Counted from the stretch's first letter, positions 33,356-42,676 are shown. The stretch: 64,000 bases of DNA from Woodsholea maritima DSM 17123 (GCF_000382325.1 NZ_KB908058.1:348442-412441), one strand, 5' to 3'. The notes: generated by a model from the letters alone, not told the origin. Translations and numbers: made by a program.

Positions 33356-34504
33356 ATGAGTATCGTCAATTTTAAAGCTCGTCTCACGCAAGAGGATATC
33401 CAGCGCCTGATGGATCGCGAAAATCCTGAAGCGCGAGCTTTGGCGGTGCATAAAATTTGTAAACGCATCGATGAAGGCGAGTTGATTGAGCAGGACCGTC
33501 AGGCCGCGCAAGATCTCATTCGTTTTATCGCCACCGATGCCGCCGAATTGGTGCGACGCGCGCTGGCCGTTTCGATGCAGCGCTCGCCCGATTTACCCGC
33601 GGATGTGGCGCGCAAGCTGATCAAAGACATCGATTCGATTGCGATCCCGGTGCTGGCTGGCTCTCCGGTTCTTGATGATAGCGATCTCATTGAGGTGATC
33701 CGCGCGGGATCTGGAATTCGTCAAAATGCCATCGCCAAGCGTCCTATAGTGTCCAAGGGCGTGGTGAAAGAAATCGTTGTGCGCGGCCAAGGTGAAGCCG
33801 TGGGCACGCTGGCGGCCAATAATGGCGCGGAGTTTGATGAGGAAGCTTTCTCCATCACTTTGCAGCGCTTCCGCGCGCAACCCAATGTGTTGGAGCGCTT
33901 TATCGAACGGCGCGAATTGCCACTGAATGTCACCGAAAAATTGATCGCGCGCATCTCTGCCGATGCGATTGACCGTTTGGTGGCACGCCATGCCTTGCCC
34001 CCGCAATTGGCGGTAGAGCTGGCCGAAAGTGCGCGTGAACGCGCAACGGTCGATCTGGTTGAACAAGCGGGCATGGCCCCCGATCAGCGCCGCTTCGTGC
34101 AGCAATTGCAGATGAATGCGCGCCTGACCCCATCTTTGATCCTGCGGGGATTATTCCGCGGGCATATGGCCTTCTTTGAACATGCAATCGCTGAGCTGGC
34201 GGGCATCGAACATCGCCGCGCCTGGTTGTTGATCCATGATGCCGGGCCTTTGGGGCTGGAGGCGGTCTTTGATCGCACAGGTCTGCCCAAGCGGATCTTC
34301 CCGGCCATTCGCGCTGCGGTGCAGGCCTATGATTCTTTGGAAATGGGACCATCAGGCGCAGAAGACATCGTGAAATTCCGTACCCGCCTGATGGAGCGGA
34401 TCTTCACCCAATTCCAGGGCGCACCGGAGGCCGATCTCAATTACTGCATGGAACGCCTGGATGGCGATCATGAGCGGATTTTGGCGATCAACGCGGCGTC
34501 ATAA
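33356..34504 (+). CDS. DUF2336 protein (first copy)
   Basis: A 382-residue alpha-helical protein of the DUF2336 family, which is largely restricted to alphaproteobacteria and has no settled function. It starts VNFKARLTQEDIQRLMDREN and is built of repeated helical pairs such as LVRRALAVSMQRSPDLPADV, IVSKGVVKEIVVRGQGEAVG and LPLNVTEKLIARISADAIDR that resemble HEAT repeats. The conserved segment ITLQRFRAQPNVLERFIERR is also present. A second member is encoded at 37297. The gene is convergent with an Hpt gene and a receiver gene, separated by a bidirectional terminator. I infer a part in the same signalling pathway from gene proximity only. Confidence 0.88.
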   Translation: MSIVNFKARLTQEDIQRLMDRENPEARALAVHKICKRIDEGELIEQDRQAAQDLIRFIATDAAELVRRALAVSMQRSPDLPADVARKLIKDIDSIAIPVLAGSPVLDDSDLIEVIRAGSGIRQNAIAKRPIVSKGVVKEIVVRGQGEAVGTLAANNGAEFDEEAFSITLQRFRAQPNVLERFIERRELPLNVTEKLIARISADAIDRLVARHALPPQLAVELAESARERATVDLVEQAGMAPDQRRFVQQLQMNARLTPSLILRGLFRGHMAFFEHAIAELAGIEHRRAWLLIHDAGPLGLEAVFDRTGLPKRIFPAIRAAVQAYDSLEMGPSGAEDIVKFRTRLMERIFTQFQGAPEADLNYCMERLDGDHERILAINAAS

Positions 34505-34523
34505 AAGCCGCCTATTGGACAAT

Positions 34524-34550
34524 AAAAAGGGAGCCGTCGGCTCCCTTTTT
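34524..34550. terminator. Bidirectional terminator between DUF2336 and hpt genes
   Basis: AAAAAGGGAGCC and GGCTCCCTTTTT pair perfectly around a GTC loop, giving a run of T on both strands for the two convergent genes. Confidence 0.95.
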
Positions 34551-34569
34551 ATTGTGTATAAACGAGGCT

Positions 34570-35064
34570 TTATTGCGCTTCGCCGACCAGGGCGATGACC
34601 TGGGTTTCCAGCTCTTCTGCCAAAGCTTTCCCAATAGGATGTTTATCATCGCGCACATTCTGGGCTAGGGCGGCGCGGATGGAGTTGACGTGAGCGCCAA
34701 CCAGAGCCACAGGCGCGGTTGCGCGGCGCTCTTCATCTTCAATCAGACGTGCCAGCGAGGTCGCGATGCGCGTTACGATCGGGAATTTATACGTGGTGCC
34801 AAGTCCGCGTAAATCGTGGGCAATCACGAACACAGCTTCCCCCTCGGGGCTGGCAAGGCCAACCTTTTTGACAGCAGCCATAGCCTTTTCCAGTTTGACG
34901 ACTTCTTCATTGATCCAGTCTTCAAACTCAACTTCCATTTGCTGAAGCGCTTTTTCGGCCCGGGCAATCGCTTCGGGATCGGCGGGGGCAATACGCCCAC
35001 CGACTTTAACCCGCAGCATGTTGGGCGGGGTGATAATTTCAATCGGCTTTTCGCGCTTCGTCAT
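34570..35064 (-). CDS. Histidine-phosphotransfer (Hpt)-like protein
   Basis: A 164-residue helical protein with an Hpt signature: VFVIAHDLRGLGTTYKFPIV, where the His near residue 82 followed by Asp-Leu-Arg-Gly corresponds to the phospho-accepting His of HxxKG-type Hpt domains. A helical region before it (AIARAEKALQQMEVEFEDWI) and the helix after it (IATSLARLIEDEERR) complete a four-helix bundle. It would relay phosphate between a hybrid kinase and a receiver. It lies 17 bases downstream of a receiver-only protein on the same strand, so the two are probably an operon and partners. No kinase is encoded nearby. Confidence 0.8.
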   Translation of the reverse strand: MTKREKPIEIITPPNMLRVKVGGRIAPADPEAIARAEKALQQMEVEFEDWINEEVVKLEKAMAAVKKVGLASPEGEAVFVIAHDLRGLGTTYKFPIVTRIATSLARLIEDEERRATAPVALVGAHVNSIRAALAQNVRDDKHPIGKALAEELETQVIALVGEAQ

Positions 35065-35081
35065 TGTTCGTTCCGTTTCAC

Positions 35082-35597
35082 TTAAATGCTGACCGCATCA
35101 CTACGCCGTTCTGGACCTTCATAATCATCATCGGGGCGACGACGACGATCAGGACCAAAGAACATCTTTGTCCTTACAAAAGGCCGAGGACGGTTAACAA
35201 TCACTTGCAGCCTTTTAAATAATGCCTCAGAGGTAACAGGTTTTACCAAAAATTCCGTTACACCGCTGTCGCGCGCGATATTTATTTTTGATCGCTCTGA
35301 ATAGGCCGTGATCATGATGATGGGGAGGAAAGGCGCGGGGCTGTTGTGCGGATCGCGGATATTGCGCACCAATTCCAGCCCATCTATCGGCGACATTTTC
35401 CAATCGCAAATCATCACATCAATCGGGGTCTCGCGTAACAGCTCTAAGGCTTTTAAGCCATTGGCGGCCTCAACAATGCGCCGACAGCCAAAGGCAGTTA
35501 ACAGCGCGCGCAAAATCCCGCGCATGGCCGCATTATCATCGACGACCATGACATTTAGCTGATCAAATGCCTTATCGGCTGGAATCATCTGCGCCAC
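35082..35597 (-). CDS. Stand-alone response-regulator receiver protein
   Basis: A 171-residue single-domain receiver. Acidic pocket VMVVDDNAAMRG (Asp-Asp), phosphorylation site MICDWKMSPIDGLEL (Asp near residue 61), switch Thr in PIIMITAYSE, and conserved Lys in EFLVKPVTSEALF. There is no output domain. The C-terminal 45 residues are Arg-rich with a double motif (GPDRRRRPDDDYEGPERR), seen in other alphaproteobacterial receivers and possibly an interaction tail. It is co-oriented with the Hpt gene, which it precedes in the operon. No kinase is adjacent, so the input must come from elsewhere. Confidence 0.92.
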   Translation of the reverse strand: MAQMIPADKAFDQLNVMVVDDNAAMRGILRALLTAFGCRRIVEAANGLKALELLRETPIDVMICDWKMSPIDGLELVRNIRDPHNSPAPFLPIIMITAYSERSKINIARDSGVTEFLVKPVTSEALFKRLQVIVNRPRPFVRTKMFFGPDRRRRPDDDYEGPERRSDAVSI

Positions 35598-35855
35598 GCA
35601 AATACACCCTCATCATTCCACACCCTTCTAAGGCAGTGGGGCTTAACATCCGCCTAAAGGGTCAAGCGAGGGAAGCGTTATTTTTTCGTTTGTTGCGGTA
35701 ATTGAAGGGCTTGGCTGCGCTTTGCCTTGAAGATGCGCCGGGGCTGGAATGGTCATGCTGGCGCGAAAAAGAATCGCTTTAGCCTGATTGAATGTCATCA
35801 GCAGATTTATCGGGCCATCAATAGCGCTGATACGGCTGTATCAAAGGGGCGGGGT

Positions 35856-36503
35856 GTGAACGCAATTACCTTAACCAAACCTATTGCCATGCCAGAGGGC
35901 TTGGACAAGGCCGAACGCCGGCGTCAACAGATTATGAACGCGGTTCTGGCTTTGATTGCGCGCGAAGGCATGGTCGGCGTCACTATGCGGGCCGTGGCGA
36001 AAGAGGCTGGGGTCTCTCTACGTCTCGTACAGTATTATTTTACCAGTAAAGCCAATTTATTGGCGCAAGTTCTTCAGGTTTTAGAAGCGGGCATGTATGC
36101 GCGCTGGCGCGCGCGCCTGGATGCGATGCCGGGCCAGGCCATGACGCGGGCCTATCTGGAGGCTTTCATCCTGGAGGCCCTGCCGCTTACGCCTGAAAGC
36201 CGCCTGTTCCATCTGGCCTGGACGTCCTATGGCGCTTTGGCGATGACTGATCACGAGCTGAGCTGTGAGCCCTTTATCGAAGGGCCAAACCGGCTGGAGC
36301 GTTTGATGATTGAGCGCCTGATCGCGGGCCGGTGTGAGGGCGATGTGCCCCAGCGTGTTGATGCCGCCTATGAGGCTGCACGCTTTATTGCCCTGTGCCA
36401 GGGGCTGGCGAGCAGTGTTCTGGTCGGCAAGGTGTCGGGCGAGGCAGCGATCACCCTGATGCATGTGCATATTGATGCCATGCTGGACCCGGATGGGCTG
36501 TAA
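35856..36503 (+). CDS. TetR-family transcriptional regulator
   Basis: A regulator of about 215 residues. The TetR helix-turn-helix is clear: RRRQQIMNAVLALIAREGMV, VTMRAVAKEAGVSLRLVQYY and FTSKANLLAQVLQVLEAG. The C-terminal ligand domain is diverged, as usual. The start is uncertain. GTG 35856 follows GGGGCGGGG, ATG 35889 lies nearer the helix-turn-helix, and the frame is open further upstream to 35727. It is convergent with nadK, six bases between stops, and gives no clue to its target operon. Confidence 0.88.
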   Translation: MNAITLTKPIAMPEGLDKAERRRQQIMNAVLALIAREGMVGVTMRAVAKEAGVSLRLVQYYFTSKANLLAQVLQVLEAGMYARWRARLDAMPGQAMTRAYLEAFILEALPLTPESRLFHLAWTSYGALAMTDHELSCEPFIEGPNRLERLMIERLIAGRCEGDVPQRVDAAYEAARFIALCQGLASSVLVGKVSGEAAITLMHVHIDAMLDPDGL

Positions 36504-36509
36504 CGGGCT

Positions 36510-37268
36510 TTAATTGCTGAATTGTTCGATCAAGACCCGCTCATCCAGCGCGCGGTCGGGATCAAACAGCAAGGTCAGGGAAATCTCGGGCGCTTCGGCG
36601 ATTTCCACCCAGCGCGCTTGGCGAAACTCCATATTGTCCGCCACGGCGGCGACGGGACGTTTTTCCGCTTCGATCATTTCAAAGCGCACTAAACAGGTGT
36701 GACGCAGCACCGCACCGCGCCAGCGTCGCGGGCGAAAGGCGGATATGGGCGTCAGGGCCAAAAGCTGTGATCCGATGGGCAGAATCGGGCCGTGGGCGGA
36801 AAGGTTATAGGCCGTGGAGCCCGTGGGCGTCGCCAGCAATACGCCATCGGCGGCCAGCTCCTCTAAGCGCAGCGTACCATCAACGAGAATGCGCACTTTG
36901 GCGGTTTGACGGGTTTGGCGCAGCAGCGAGACTTCATTGATCGCCAGCGCTTCGAATTTGCCGCCCGCCATATCCTCCCCGCGCATACGCAAGGGCGAGA
37001 TATGGGCGGGCTTGGCGGCCTTTAATCGCTCGATCAGCTGATCTTCATGGGCATCATTCATCAAGAAGCCGACACTGCCGTAATTCATGCCATAGACCGG
37101 GGTGTGGCGTGGCATGATGGCGTGCAGCGCATCCAGCATGCTGCCATCCCCGCCCAGCGCGACGACATAATCGGCCTCTTCCAAGGGGGCTTCGCCATAA
37201 CGCGCTTTCAGGCGTTGATAGGCCAGCTGAGCATCAGAACGGTCGGCAACACTAAAACCAATGCGCAT
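36510..37268 (-). CDS. nadK: NAD kinase
   Basis: Phosphorylates NAD to NADP with ATP or polyphosphate. The 252-residue product carries the catalytic GGDGSML motif ([18 protein letters not shown]) and the NAD-binding segment [19 protein letters not shown], with [12 protein letters not shown] between. It is near the short end of the bacterial range and compact, as in alphaproteobacteria. It reads in the same direction as the second DUF2336 gene, 28 bases after that gene's stop, so the two may be co-transcribed. It is otherwise unrelated to neighbours. Confidence 0.96.
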   Translation of the reverse strand: MRIGFSVADRSDAQLAYQRLKARYGEAPLEEADYVVALGGDGSMLDALHAIMPRHTPVYGMNYGSVGFLMNDAHEDQLIERLKAAKPAHISPLRMRGEDMAGGKFEALAINEVSLLRQTRQTAKVRILVDGTLRLEELAADGVLLATPTGSTAYNLSAHGPILPIGSQLLALTPISAFRPRRWRGAVLRHTCLVRFEMIEAEKRPVAAVADNMEFRQARWVEIAEAPEISLTLLFDPDRALDERVLIEQFSN

Positions 37269-37296
37269 TAAAACTCTTCGTTTTTAAGGTTTCGCT

Positions 37297-38424
37297 TTAG
37301 CGGATTGAAGCGGGTAAAGCGAAACTGCGCAAGGCCTTACGCGCGTCATCCGGGCTATAGTCTGCATATATGGCGCGTAATAATCCACTTAAAGCATCGC
37401 GGTGCGGCGTTATCATCCGCCCGGCCGCTTCTAAATTGGCGCACATCGAGGCATAGGCCGAACGGTCCACCTCCATTGCGCGTAGGGCCAGGGCCGCGGC
37501 GCGTGGGCCCGATGCGCTTAAGGCGCGTCGCCAGTGTTCGACCTCAATATCGGCCAGTTCTGCCACCGCATAATCAAACACTTCCAAGCGACGCTCAGAC
37601 AGGGCGCGCAGCACATAGGACGGCGTTAGGCGTCCGGATTGATGCAGCTTCTTGACCAGGGCTTGTGAGATGGAGATTGGGGCTTGGTGCTCAACGATCT
37701 GAACCGCCGCTTCACCCACCTCATGCAGCGGATGCTGGGGCAGGCGGGGATAGCGCTTGATGATCTCATCTTTAATGGCATCGCTGGCAAAGCGGATCAG
37801 GCGCTTGGCAAAACTTTGCGGCAGGTCAAAGCGCGCGGCGAGATGGCTCAACAAAGTCTCATTACGCCGGGCCGCGTCCAGCAAATCCTCAAAGGCATTC
37901 GCGCTGAGCCTTGCCCCATTATTGCGCGCCAGAGCATCCAGGACATCGTCCTCATCATGATAGGTGAGGGTCTCACACACCGGCGGGCTAAGGGCTTTGC
38001 GCGCTGCGATCAGTTTGCGATGCTCCGCCGATAGATTGGACAGTGCGATCAGGTCTTCATCGCGCAATTGCTGAGACTTTAACAGGATAGGACGCGCCAC
38101 GGTCAGTTGATCGAAGGCCAGATAGCGTACAATGCCGGGGGGGGCCCATTCACAATCGGCCAGCTTATAGGCCATGGCGATGCGCACCTGGGTCTCTACC
38201 GCTTGGGCAAATTGTAGCAAGAGTCCATCGGCGCGCGCACGCGCGGCCGGGGACAGGTTGGCGCTGGTGCAATACTCGGTCGTGGCCAAAACGATTTTGG
38301 CGCGAACCCCTGGATCGCCCGGTAACACCGCGCTTTGATCATATTGCTCTGCCATGGCCATTAACGCCGTTCCCCACAAATCCCACTGGCGCATCAGTGA
38401 TTCGTCAACTGACGCTGCACGCAT
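37297..38424 (-). CDS. DUF2336 protein (second copy)
   Basis: A 375-residue helical protein of the DUF2336 family, paralogous to the gene at 33356. Comparable segments are LIALSNLSAEHRKLIAARKA, NGARLSANAFEDLLDAARRN and LPQSFAKRLIRFASDAIKDE. A shared phrase is LHQSGRLTPSYVLRALSERR (compare MNARLTPSLILRGLFRGH in the first copy), with FDYAVAELADIE against FEHAIAELAGIE. Similarity is strongest in this C-terminal third. The function is unknown. The two copies flank the Hpt/receiver genes within 5 kb. AAGGAA lies 11 bases before the start. It diverges from the class II aldolase gene. Confidence 0.82.
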   Translation of the reverse strand: MRAASVDESLMRQWDLWGTALMAMAEQYDQSAVLPGDPGVRAKIVLATTEYCTSANLSPAARARADGLLLQFAQAVETQVRIAMAYKLADCEWAPPGIVRYLAFDQLTVARPILLKSQQLRDEDLIALSNLSAEHRKLIAARKALSPPVCETLTYHDEDDVLDALARNNGARLSANAFEDLLDAARRNETLLSHLAARFDLPQSFAKRLIRFASDAIKDEIIKRYPRLPQHPLHEVGEAAVQIVEHQAPISISQALVKKLHQSGRLTPSYVLRALSERRLEVFDYAVAELADIEVEHWRRALSASGPRAAALALRAMEVDRSAYASMCANLEAAGRMITPHRDALSGLLRAIYADYSPDDARKALRSFALPASIR

Positions 38425-38580
38425 ATGGTTTCTGATTCCTTACCGGGATGCACGACTTGATCTGGCGCGAATCTGTGTTCGGACCAAAAATTCGTTTTAA
38501 AATTGACGAAAACCGCGCCCCGCGCGATCCTGGTGCGGATAAAAAAGCCCTAAGGCGCATAATAAACGCAGGAGACAAAG

Positions 38581-39348
38581 ATGGATGGCCAAGCCCCTGA
38601 TGTGCGTAGTTTAGTCAGTGAAGACGAGTGGAAGGCGCGCTGTGATTTAGCCGCGCTTTATCGCTTGGCCCATGCCCATGGCTGGGATGATTTGTTTTTT
38701 ACCCATTTTTCGATGCGCGTACCGGGGCCGGACGAACATTTTCTGATCAATCCCTTTGGGCTGTTGTTTGAAGATGTGACGGCATCGAACATGGTGAAGG
38801 TGGATTTGGACGGTAATGTCCTTCCTCCCTCACGCTTTGGCATCAATCCGGCAGGCTTCGTCATCCATTCCGCGATCCATAAGGCGCGCCCAGATGTGAA
38901 GGTGGTGATGCATCTGCACACCGATCAAGGTGTCGCCGTTTCGGCACAAAAGCGCGGACTTTTACCGATTTCTCAGATCGCGATGAATGTTTTTAAGGAC
39001 GTGTGCTATCACGGCTATGAGGGCATCGCGTTGGAGATGGATGAACAGACGCGCCTGGTGGCTGATCTGGGCGAGAAGCATGTCATGATTTTGCGCAATC
39101 ACGGCACGCTGGCCTGCGGTGATCATCCGTTTGCAGCCTATATGCGGCTCTATCTGTTAGAGCGTGCCTGTAAGATCCAGGTCCTGGCGCAGGCGGGCGG
39201 GGCGGAGCTGATCGAATGGGATAGCCCCATGCAGGAGAAGGTCTACAGCCAAGGCGAGATGGCCTTCACCCATGAGCTGTTTAAGGAGATTGGCTGGGCG
39301 GCTTTGCGTAATCGCGCCAATCGGCAATCGCCCGGTTATGATCAATAG
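38581..39348 (+). CDS. Class II aldolase/adducin-family protein
   Basis: A 255-residue protein of the zinc-dependent class II aldolase/adducin fold. Zinc ligands appear in VVMHLHTDQGVAV (His-x-His) and VMILRNHGTLACGDHP (third His), with the phosphate- or carboxylate-binding segment FFTHFSMRVPGPDEHFLINP before them. The family includes fuculose- and ribulose-phosphate aldolases or epimerases and many members with unproven substrates. No sugar-kinase gene is close by, so the substrate stays open. GGAG lies six bases before the ATG. It is a single gene divergent from DUF2336. Confidence 0.9.
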   Translation: MDGQAPDVRSLVSEDEWKARCDLAALYRLAHAHGWDDLFFTHFSMRVPGPDEHFLINPFGLLFEDVTASNMVKVDLDGNVLPPSRFGINPAGFVIHSAIHKARPDVKVVMHLHTDQGVAVSAQKRGLLPISQIAMNVFKDVCYHGYEGIALEMDEQTRLVADLGEKHVMILRNHGTLACGDHPFAAYMRLYLLERACKIQVLAQAGGAELIEWDSPMQEKVYSQGEMAFTHELFKEIGWAALRNRANRQSPGYDQ

Positions 39349-39425
39349 TAAAAAAGCGTGATATACCCGACAGATATCATCGTCTGATCCGTGTTAGATG
39401 GGGCGAGGGTTAAGTGGGGAGTGTC

Positions 39426-40205
39426 ATGAAAGGGCGAGGTCTAGGCTGTGCGATCATCGTCCTTAGCTCGCTTTTCATCACGGCGGGCGCACAGGCTGGG
39501 GCGTGGAATAAGCGCGATCAAGAAGCACTCTTGATCGCAATGACGGCCTTGTCGTGCTTCACTTGCGATCGGCCGGACCAGAAAATTGAGCGCCGGGCCT
39601 ATAGCTTTTATGGTGAATATGGCTGGTCAGACGCTTTGACGTTGTTTGGGGATGTCAGTTGGCAAAGGGCGAGCGGCGCGAATGATCCCGCTTATACCAA
39701 GCGCCTCAATCCCAGTTTGAAGAACCTTACCTCCAGCCATATCGGAGCGCAATGGCAGATCCGGCGCGAGGGGCCCTGGGCCGTGGCGCTGGCGGGGCAA
39801 GTCGCCCTTGGCGGTGCCCAAGAGGGTCAAGATGTCTTCTCCCCCGGCGAGGCGGCGGGCAGTTATGGCATCAAAGTGCTGGTCGGGCGCAGCCTGGGGC
39901 CAAAAAGCTATGGTGAGGTGCAGCTAGGCTATGTTGATGCTGGCGATCGAACGCTCCGGCTGGACCTCACTTATGGGCGGATTTTAAACGACGATTGGCG
40001 CATACAGGTGCAAAGCTTTTCGGCGGTCTCTCTGGCGCGGGAGCGACCGGGCCAGCCTAATTTTGACGCTCACCGTTTTCAGATCTCTATGCAGCGCGAT
40101 CTAACGAAGAACCGAATGTTCGAGCTGGGCCTGGTTTATGCCCCCGCCACCACCTTTACGACAGAGGAACGGGGGCTGAGGCTGGGGGTTTGGCGCAGTT
40201 TCTAA
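39426..40205 (+). CDS. Hypothetical outer-membrane beta-barrel protein
   Basis: A 259-residue exported protein with signal peptide GLGCAIIVLSSLFITAGAQA. The mature part alternates polar and aromatic residues in strand-like segments (YSFYGEYGWSDALTLFGDVS, SHIGAQWQIRREGPWAVALA, YGEVQLGYVDAGDRTLRLDL) and ends in RLGVWRSF, a C-terminal Phe as in barrels assembled by BAM. A two-cysteine motif (SCFTC) lies near residue 38. The ATG at 39426 has GGGGAG four bases upstream; an in-frame start at 39414 precedes that site. No family is assigned with confidence. About 250 bases without a gene follow; they contain a CGGCCCT/AGGGCCG hairpin at 40282-40302. Confidence 0.75.
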   Translation: MKGRGLGCAIIVLSSLFITAGAQAGAWNKRDQEALLIAMTALSCFTCDRPDQKIERRAYSFYGEYGWSDALTLFGDVSWQRASGANDPAYTKRLNPSLKNLTSSHIGAQWQIRREGPWAVALAGQVALGGAQEGQDVFSPGEAAGSYGIKVLVGRSLGPKSYGEVQLGYVDAGDRTLRLDLTYGRILNDDWRIQVQSFSAVSLARERPGQPNFDAHRFQISMQRDLTKNRMFELGLVYAPATTFTTEERGLRLGVWRSF

Positions 40206-40459
40206 GTGCCAATGGGGTTGATACTGAGGGGGCGTTTAGGGCTGGCTGCAACCTATTAGAGTAAGATGTGCCCCCTCAGCACGGCCCTATGGTGAAGGGC
40301 CGAAGTTGGCCAATTTACCGACGTGCGCGAAGTGATTTTAAATCCTGCTTGAATGAGAGGGCAAGGTTCGATTTTGTTTTAAATTATAAAGACCTGACGC
40401 GTAAGCTCGAAAGGCTCCGAAAATAAATGTCAGAGCCTGGTTGAGAAAAAGAAGGGGCC

Positions 40460-40906
40460 TTATTGCGCAGGCGCACTCGCGTCATAGGTTTCTACCGCCA
40501 GATAGGCGATGACATCGCGGCGCTGATCGGCATCACGCAGCCCGGCAAAGCTCATTCGGTTACCTTGCAGGAAGCCACGCGGATTTGTGATCCACTGATC
40601 CATCGTTTCTGCTGACCACTCAATGTCAGCATTTTTCAGCGCGTTGGAGTAGGGATAGTCTTTCGACGCTGGGGCGTGTTGTAAAACGCCGAACAAATTG
40701 GGGCCGACCATATTGGGGCCGCCCTCAGTGAGGGTGTGGCAAGACTGGCAACGGCGAAACACCCGTGCGCCATTTTCCAGATTTGCTGCGCTATACGCTT
40801 CGCCCAAATTGGCCAGGATCGTGGCTTGATCCACGTCTTGTGCTTGCGTCGCTGCACTAAAGCTGGCGCATAACGCACCAAGGGTAAGGGCGGTAAGTCG
40901 AGCCAT
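40460..40906 (-). CDS. Soluble cytochrome c (cytochrome c2 type)
   Basis: Periplasmic class I cytochrome c of 148 residues. Signal peptide ARLTALTLGALCASFSAATQ, heme-binding RRCQSCHTL (CxxCH) and axial Met in GNRMSFAGLRD. The general pattern (GPNLFGVLQHAPASKDYPYS and WITNPRGFL) is that of mitochondrial-type cytochrome c/c2, an electron carrier to oxidases. The start at 40906 has GGAGA upstream and gives a clean signal peptide; in-frame starts up to 40981 would bury it. It lies alone on the minus strand. A weak hairpin with T-rich tail (40412-40438) may end its transcript. Confidence 0.93.
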   Translation of the reverse strand: MARLTALTLGALCASFSAATQAQDVDQATILANLGEAYSAANLENGARVFRRCQSCHTLTEGGPNMVGPNLFGVLQHAPASKDYPYSNALKNADIEWSAETMDQWITNPRGFLQGNRMSFAGLRDADQRRDVIAYLAVETYDASAPAQ

Positions 40907-41005
40907 GCATGTCTCCATTCGTGAGCTGGCCTTAGGGCCTTTCCATGACGCAAAACTTAGCGTGACCCTCACCTTAGACAAGTGGCCCCATCGTCGCAGG
41001 GGAGC

Positions 41006-42097
41006 TTACTCCCCCTTGAAAATGTCAAGCGCTTCACCGGCTTCAGGGTTATAATCGTCTTTCGTATAGCCCAGGGCTTTAAGGGCTGTTACGGCGACTT
41101 GATTGGTATAGGCGCAATGTTCAGGTGTATAGGCATCACCGCCTTGGGCCTGAATCTGCGGGCCGAGGGCGGCAAACCAGACGGCTTCTGCGCCGGGATG
41201 GCTGTCGCCGTGAGAGCGCCATGAGGTGGGCTCTAAATGCCCGCGACCATGATCGGTGGTGATGATGAGCGTGGTCTTGCCCGCATACTCAGGATCGTTT
41301 TGGGCAAAGGTCCACAGCTCTTGAAGATAGGCATCAAAGCGGTGGATGGAATTGATATAATGGTCAAAATCGCCGCCATGGGCAAAGTCATCGGGCTCAC
41401 CATAGGCGATATAGACCATGTCTGGATGTTCAGCCTTTAAGGTTTCCATTGCGAAATGATGGGTGAAGGCATCCAGGCGCACCCCGCCCCAGGGGCTGGG
41501 GATTTGCTCTTGCAAAGTGTTGAGGAGGGCAACGGTGTCATTATACACCGGCTCCAGCGCTTCAAACCCGGCATTGACCGGAACGCCGCTGCGCACTTCA
41601 TTGATGATAAAGGGGAACACATCCCATGAGCCAAAGGCGTAAACCTTACCCGCATGCTCTGGCTGCTGATTGAGCCATTCCAGGATGGTCACATTGGCAT
41701 TGGGAATTTTAGCGTTGGAATTGATGCGCGGATCGGCCTTGCCGGTCAGGATTTCGTTATACCCTGGGTAGGAGAAGATCATCGTGTTCGACAGCTGACC
41801 GCAAGAGCCGGCATCGCGATTGCCTATCAACACGCCTTGCTGGGCGATGACATCATGCGAAAAAGGCATCAGCGCGCGGGCTGGATCGTCCTGGGAAAGG
41901 AAATCGGCATTAAGCTGCTCTGCGCGATCGGTGAAGTCTTCATTGGCCGTCAGCTCTGGATCGGGGCCGCGAAAAACCTCTTCCCAGCGTACGCCATCCA
42001 CGCTGATCAAGATCACTTTTGCGTCTTCAGAAGGGGTGTTCACCGGTGTCAGTGCGCTGGATAAGCCCAAAGCGGCAGTTAAAAGCAGAGTAGACAT
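41006..42097 (-). CDS. Exported alkaline-phosphatase-superfamily protein
   Basis: A 363-residue exported hydrolase of the type I phosphodiesterase/nucleotide pyrophosphatase branch of the alkaline phosphatase superfamily. Signal peptide STLLLTAALGLSSALTPVNT. Metal site in KVILISVDGVRWEEVFRG; nucleophile region SNTMIFSYPGYNEILTG; second metal half in AYGEPDDFAHGGDFDHY and LIITTDHGRGHLEP. The substrate is not predictable. The ATG at 42097 has GGGGGTC upstream and a proper signal peptide. The gene lies 99 bases from the cytochrome c gene in the same direction. A GGGGAG-CTTA-CTCCCC hairpin overlaps the stop. Confidence 0.88.
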   Translation of the reverse strand: MSTLLLTAALGLSSALTPVNTPSEDAKVILISVDGVRWEEVFRGPDPELTANEDFTDRAEQLNADFLSQDDPARALMPFSHDVIAQQGVLIGNRDAGSCGQLSNTMIFSYPGYNEILTGKADPRINSNAKIPNANVTILEWLNQQPEHAGKVYAFGSWDVFPFIINEVRSGVPVNAGFEALEPVYNDTVALLNTLQEQIPSPWGGVRLDAFTHHFAMETLKAEHPDMVYIAYGEPDDFAHGGDFDHYINSIHRFDAYLQELWTFAQNDPEYAGKTTLIITTDHGRGHLEPTSWRSHGDSHPGAEAVWFAALGPQIQAQGGDAYTPEHCAYTNQVAVTALKALGYTKDDYNPEAGEALDIFKGE

Positions 42098-42352
42098 GGT
42101 GACCCCCAGGGTTGAATTTCGCAATACGTCTGTGCGCCCTTATAAACAGACTGTGATCATCTTGCATATTCAATTTTGGCATATGCACGATAGATATTAG
42201 GCATAGTGCGGGGGCGGATGGGATATGTGTGGGTCTTAGTCTTGTCTTTGCTTTATCAAAAACAATTCACGCAATTGTCATTATTTACCACCCCCTCTAA
42301 TATGAAGACCGACATGGTGACGGGGTAGGCCTGCTTGAGCAGGCCTCTGAGG

Positions 42353-42664
42353 ATGTACGACACAGCTTCGCGCCAGGATACCTGGCCGCAATTGTGTGTT
42401 CGCTGGGCTGAAATTGCCGCAGGGGTGGGCGATGTTGATCGCGCCCTGGAGTATTTGAATCAGGCGGTGGATTTGGGCTGGCGGGATAAAGATTTTTTGC
42501 GCCATTCGCCCTATCTAGGCCCCGTTCGGGCTAGCGCGCAGTGGGCTGAGGTGATGGCGCGCATTGAGCGTGAGCTTTTGATGCAAAGCAAACACCTCAC
42601 CTCAAGCGGGGTCATGGATGACTTAGCCGACCCGCGCAGGCTAGAGGCTGAAAACGAGCTTTGA
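42353..42664 (+). pseudogene. TPR-like C-terminal fragment, probable gene relic
   Basis: An open frame of about 103 residues resembles the last TPR unit and tail of a larger protein: AGVGDVDRALEYLNQAVDLG, WRDKDFLRHSPYLGPVRASA and QWAEVMARIERELL are typical of the end of TPR-containing regulators or kinases. The preceding domains are missing, because a stop lies in frame at 42326. The ATG at 42353 has no properly spaced ribosome-binding site, and a perfect nine-base hairpin (42327-42346) sits directly before it. The frame ends before a good terminator. It is either a relic or a small free-standing TPR protein. Confidence 0.5.
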
Positions 42665-42676
42665 TGGGGGCATAAA

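Noticed and set aside
40282..40302. Hairpin as a terminator of the barrel-protein gene
   Set aside because: The stem is perfect but no T-run follows and it lies about 80 bases past the stop, so termination is not supported.
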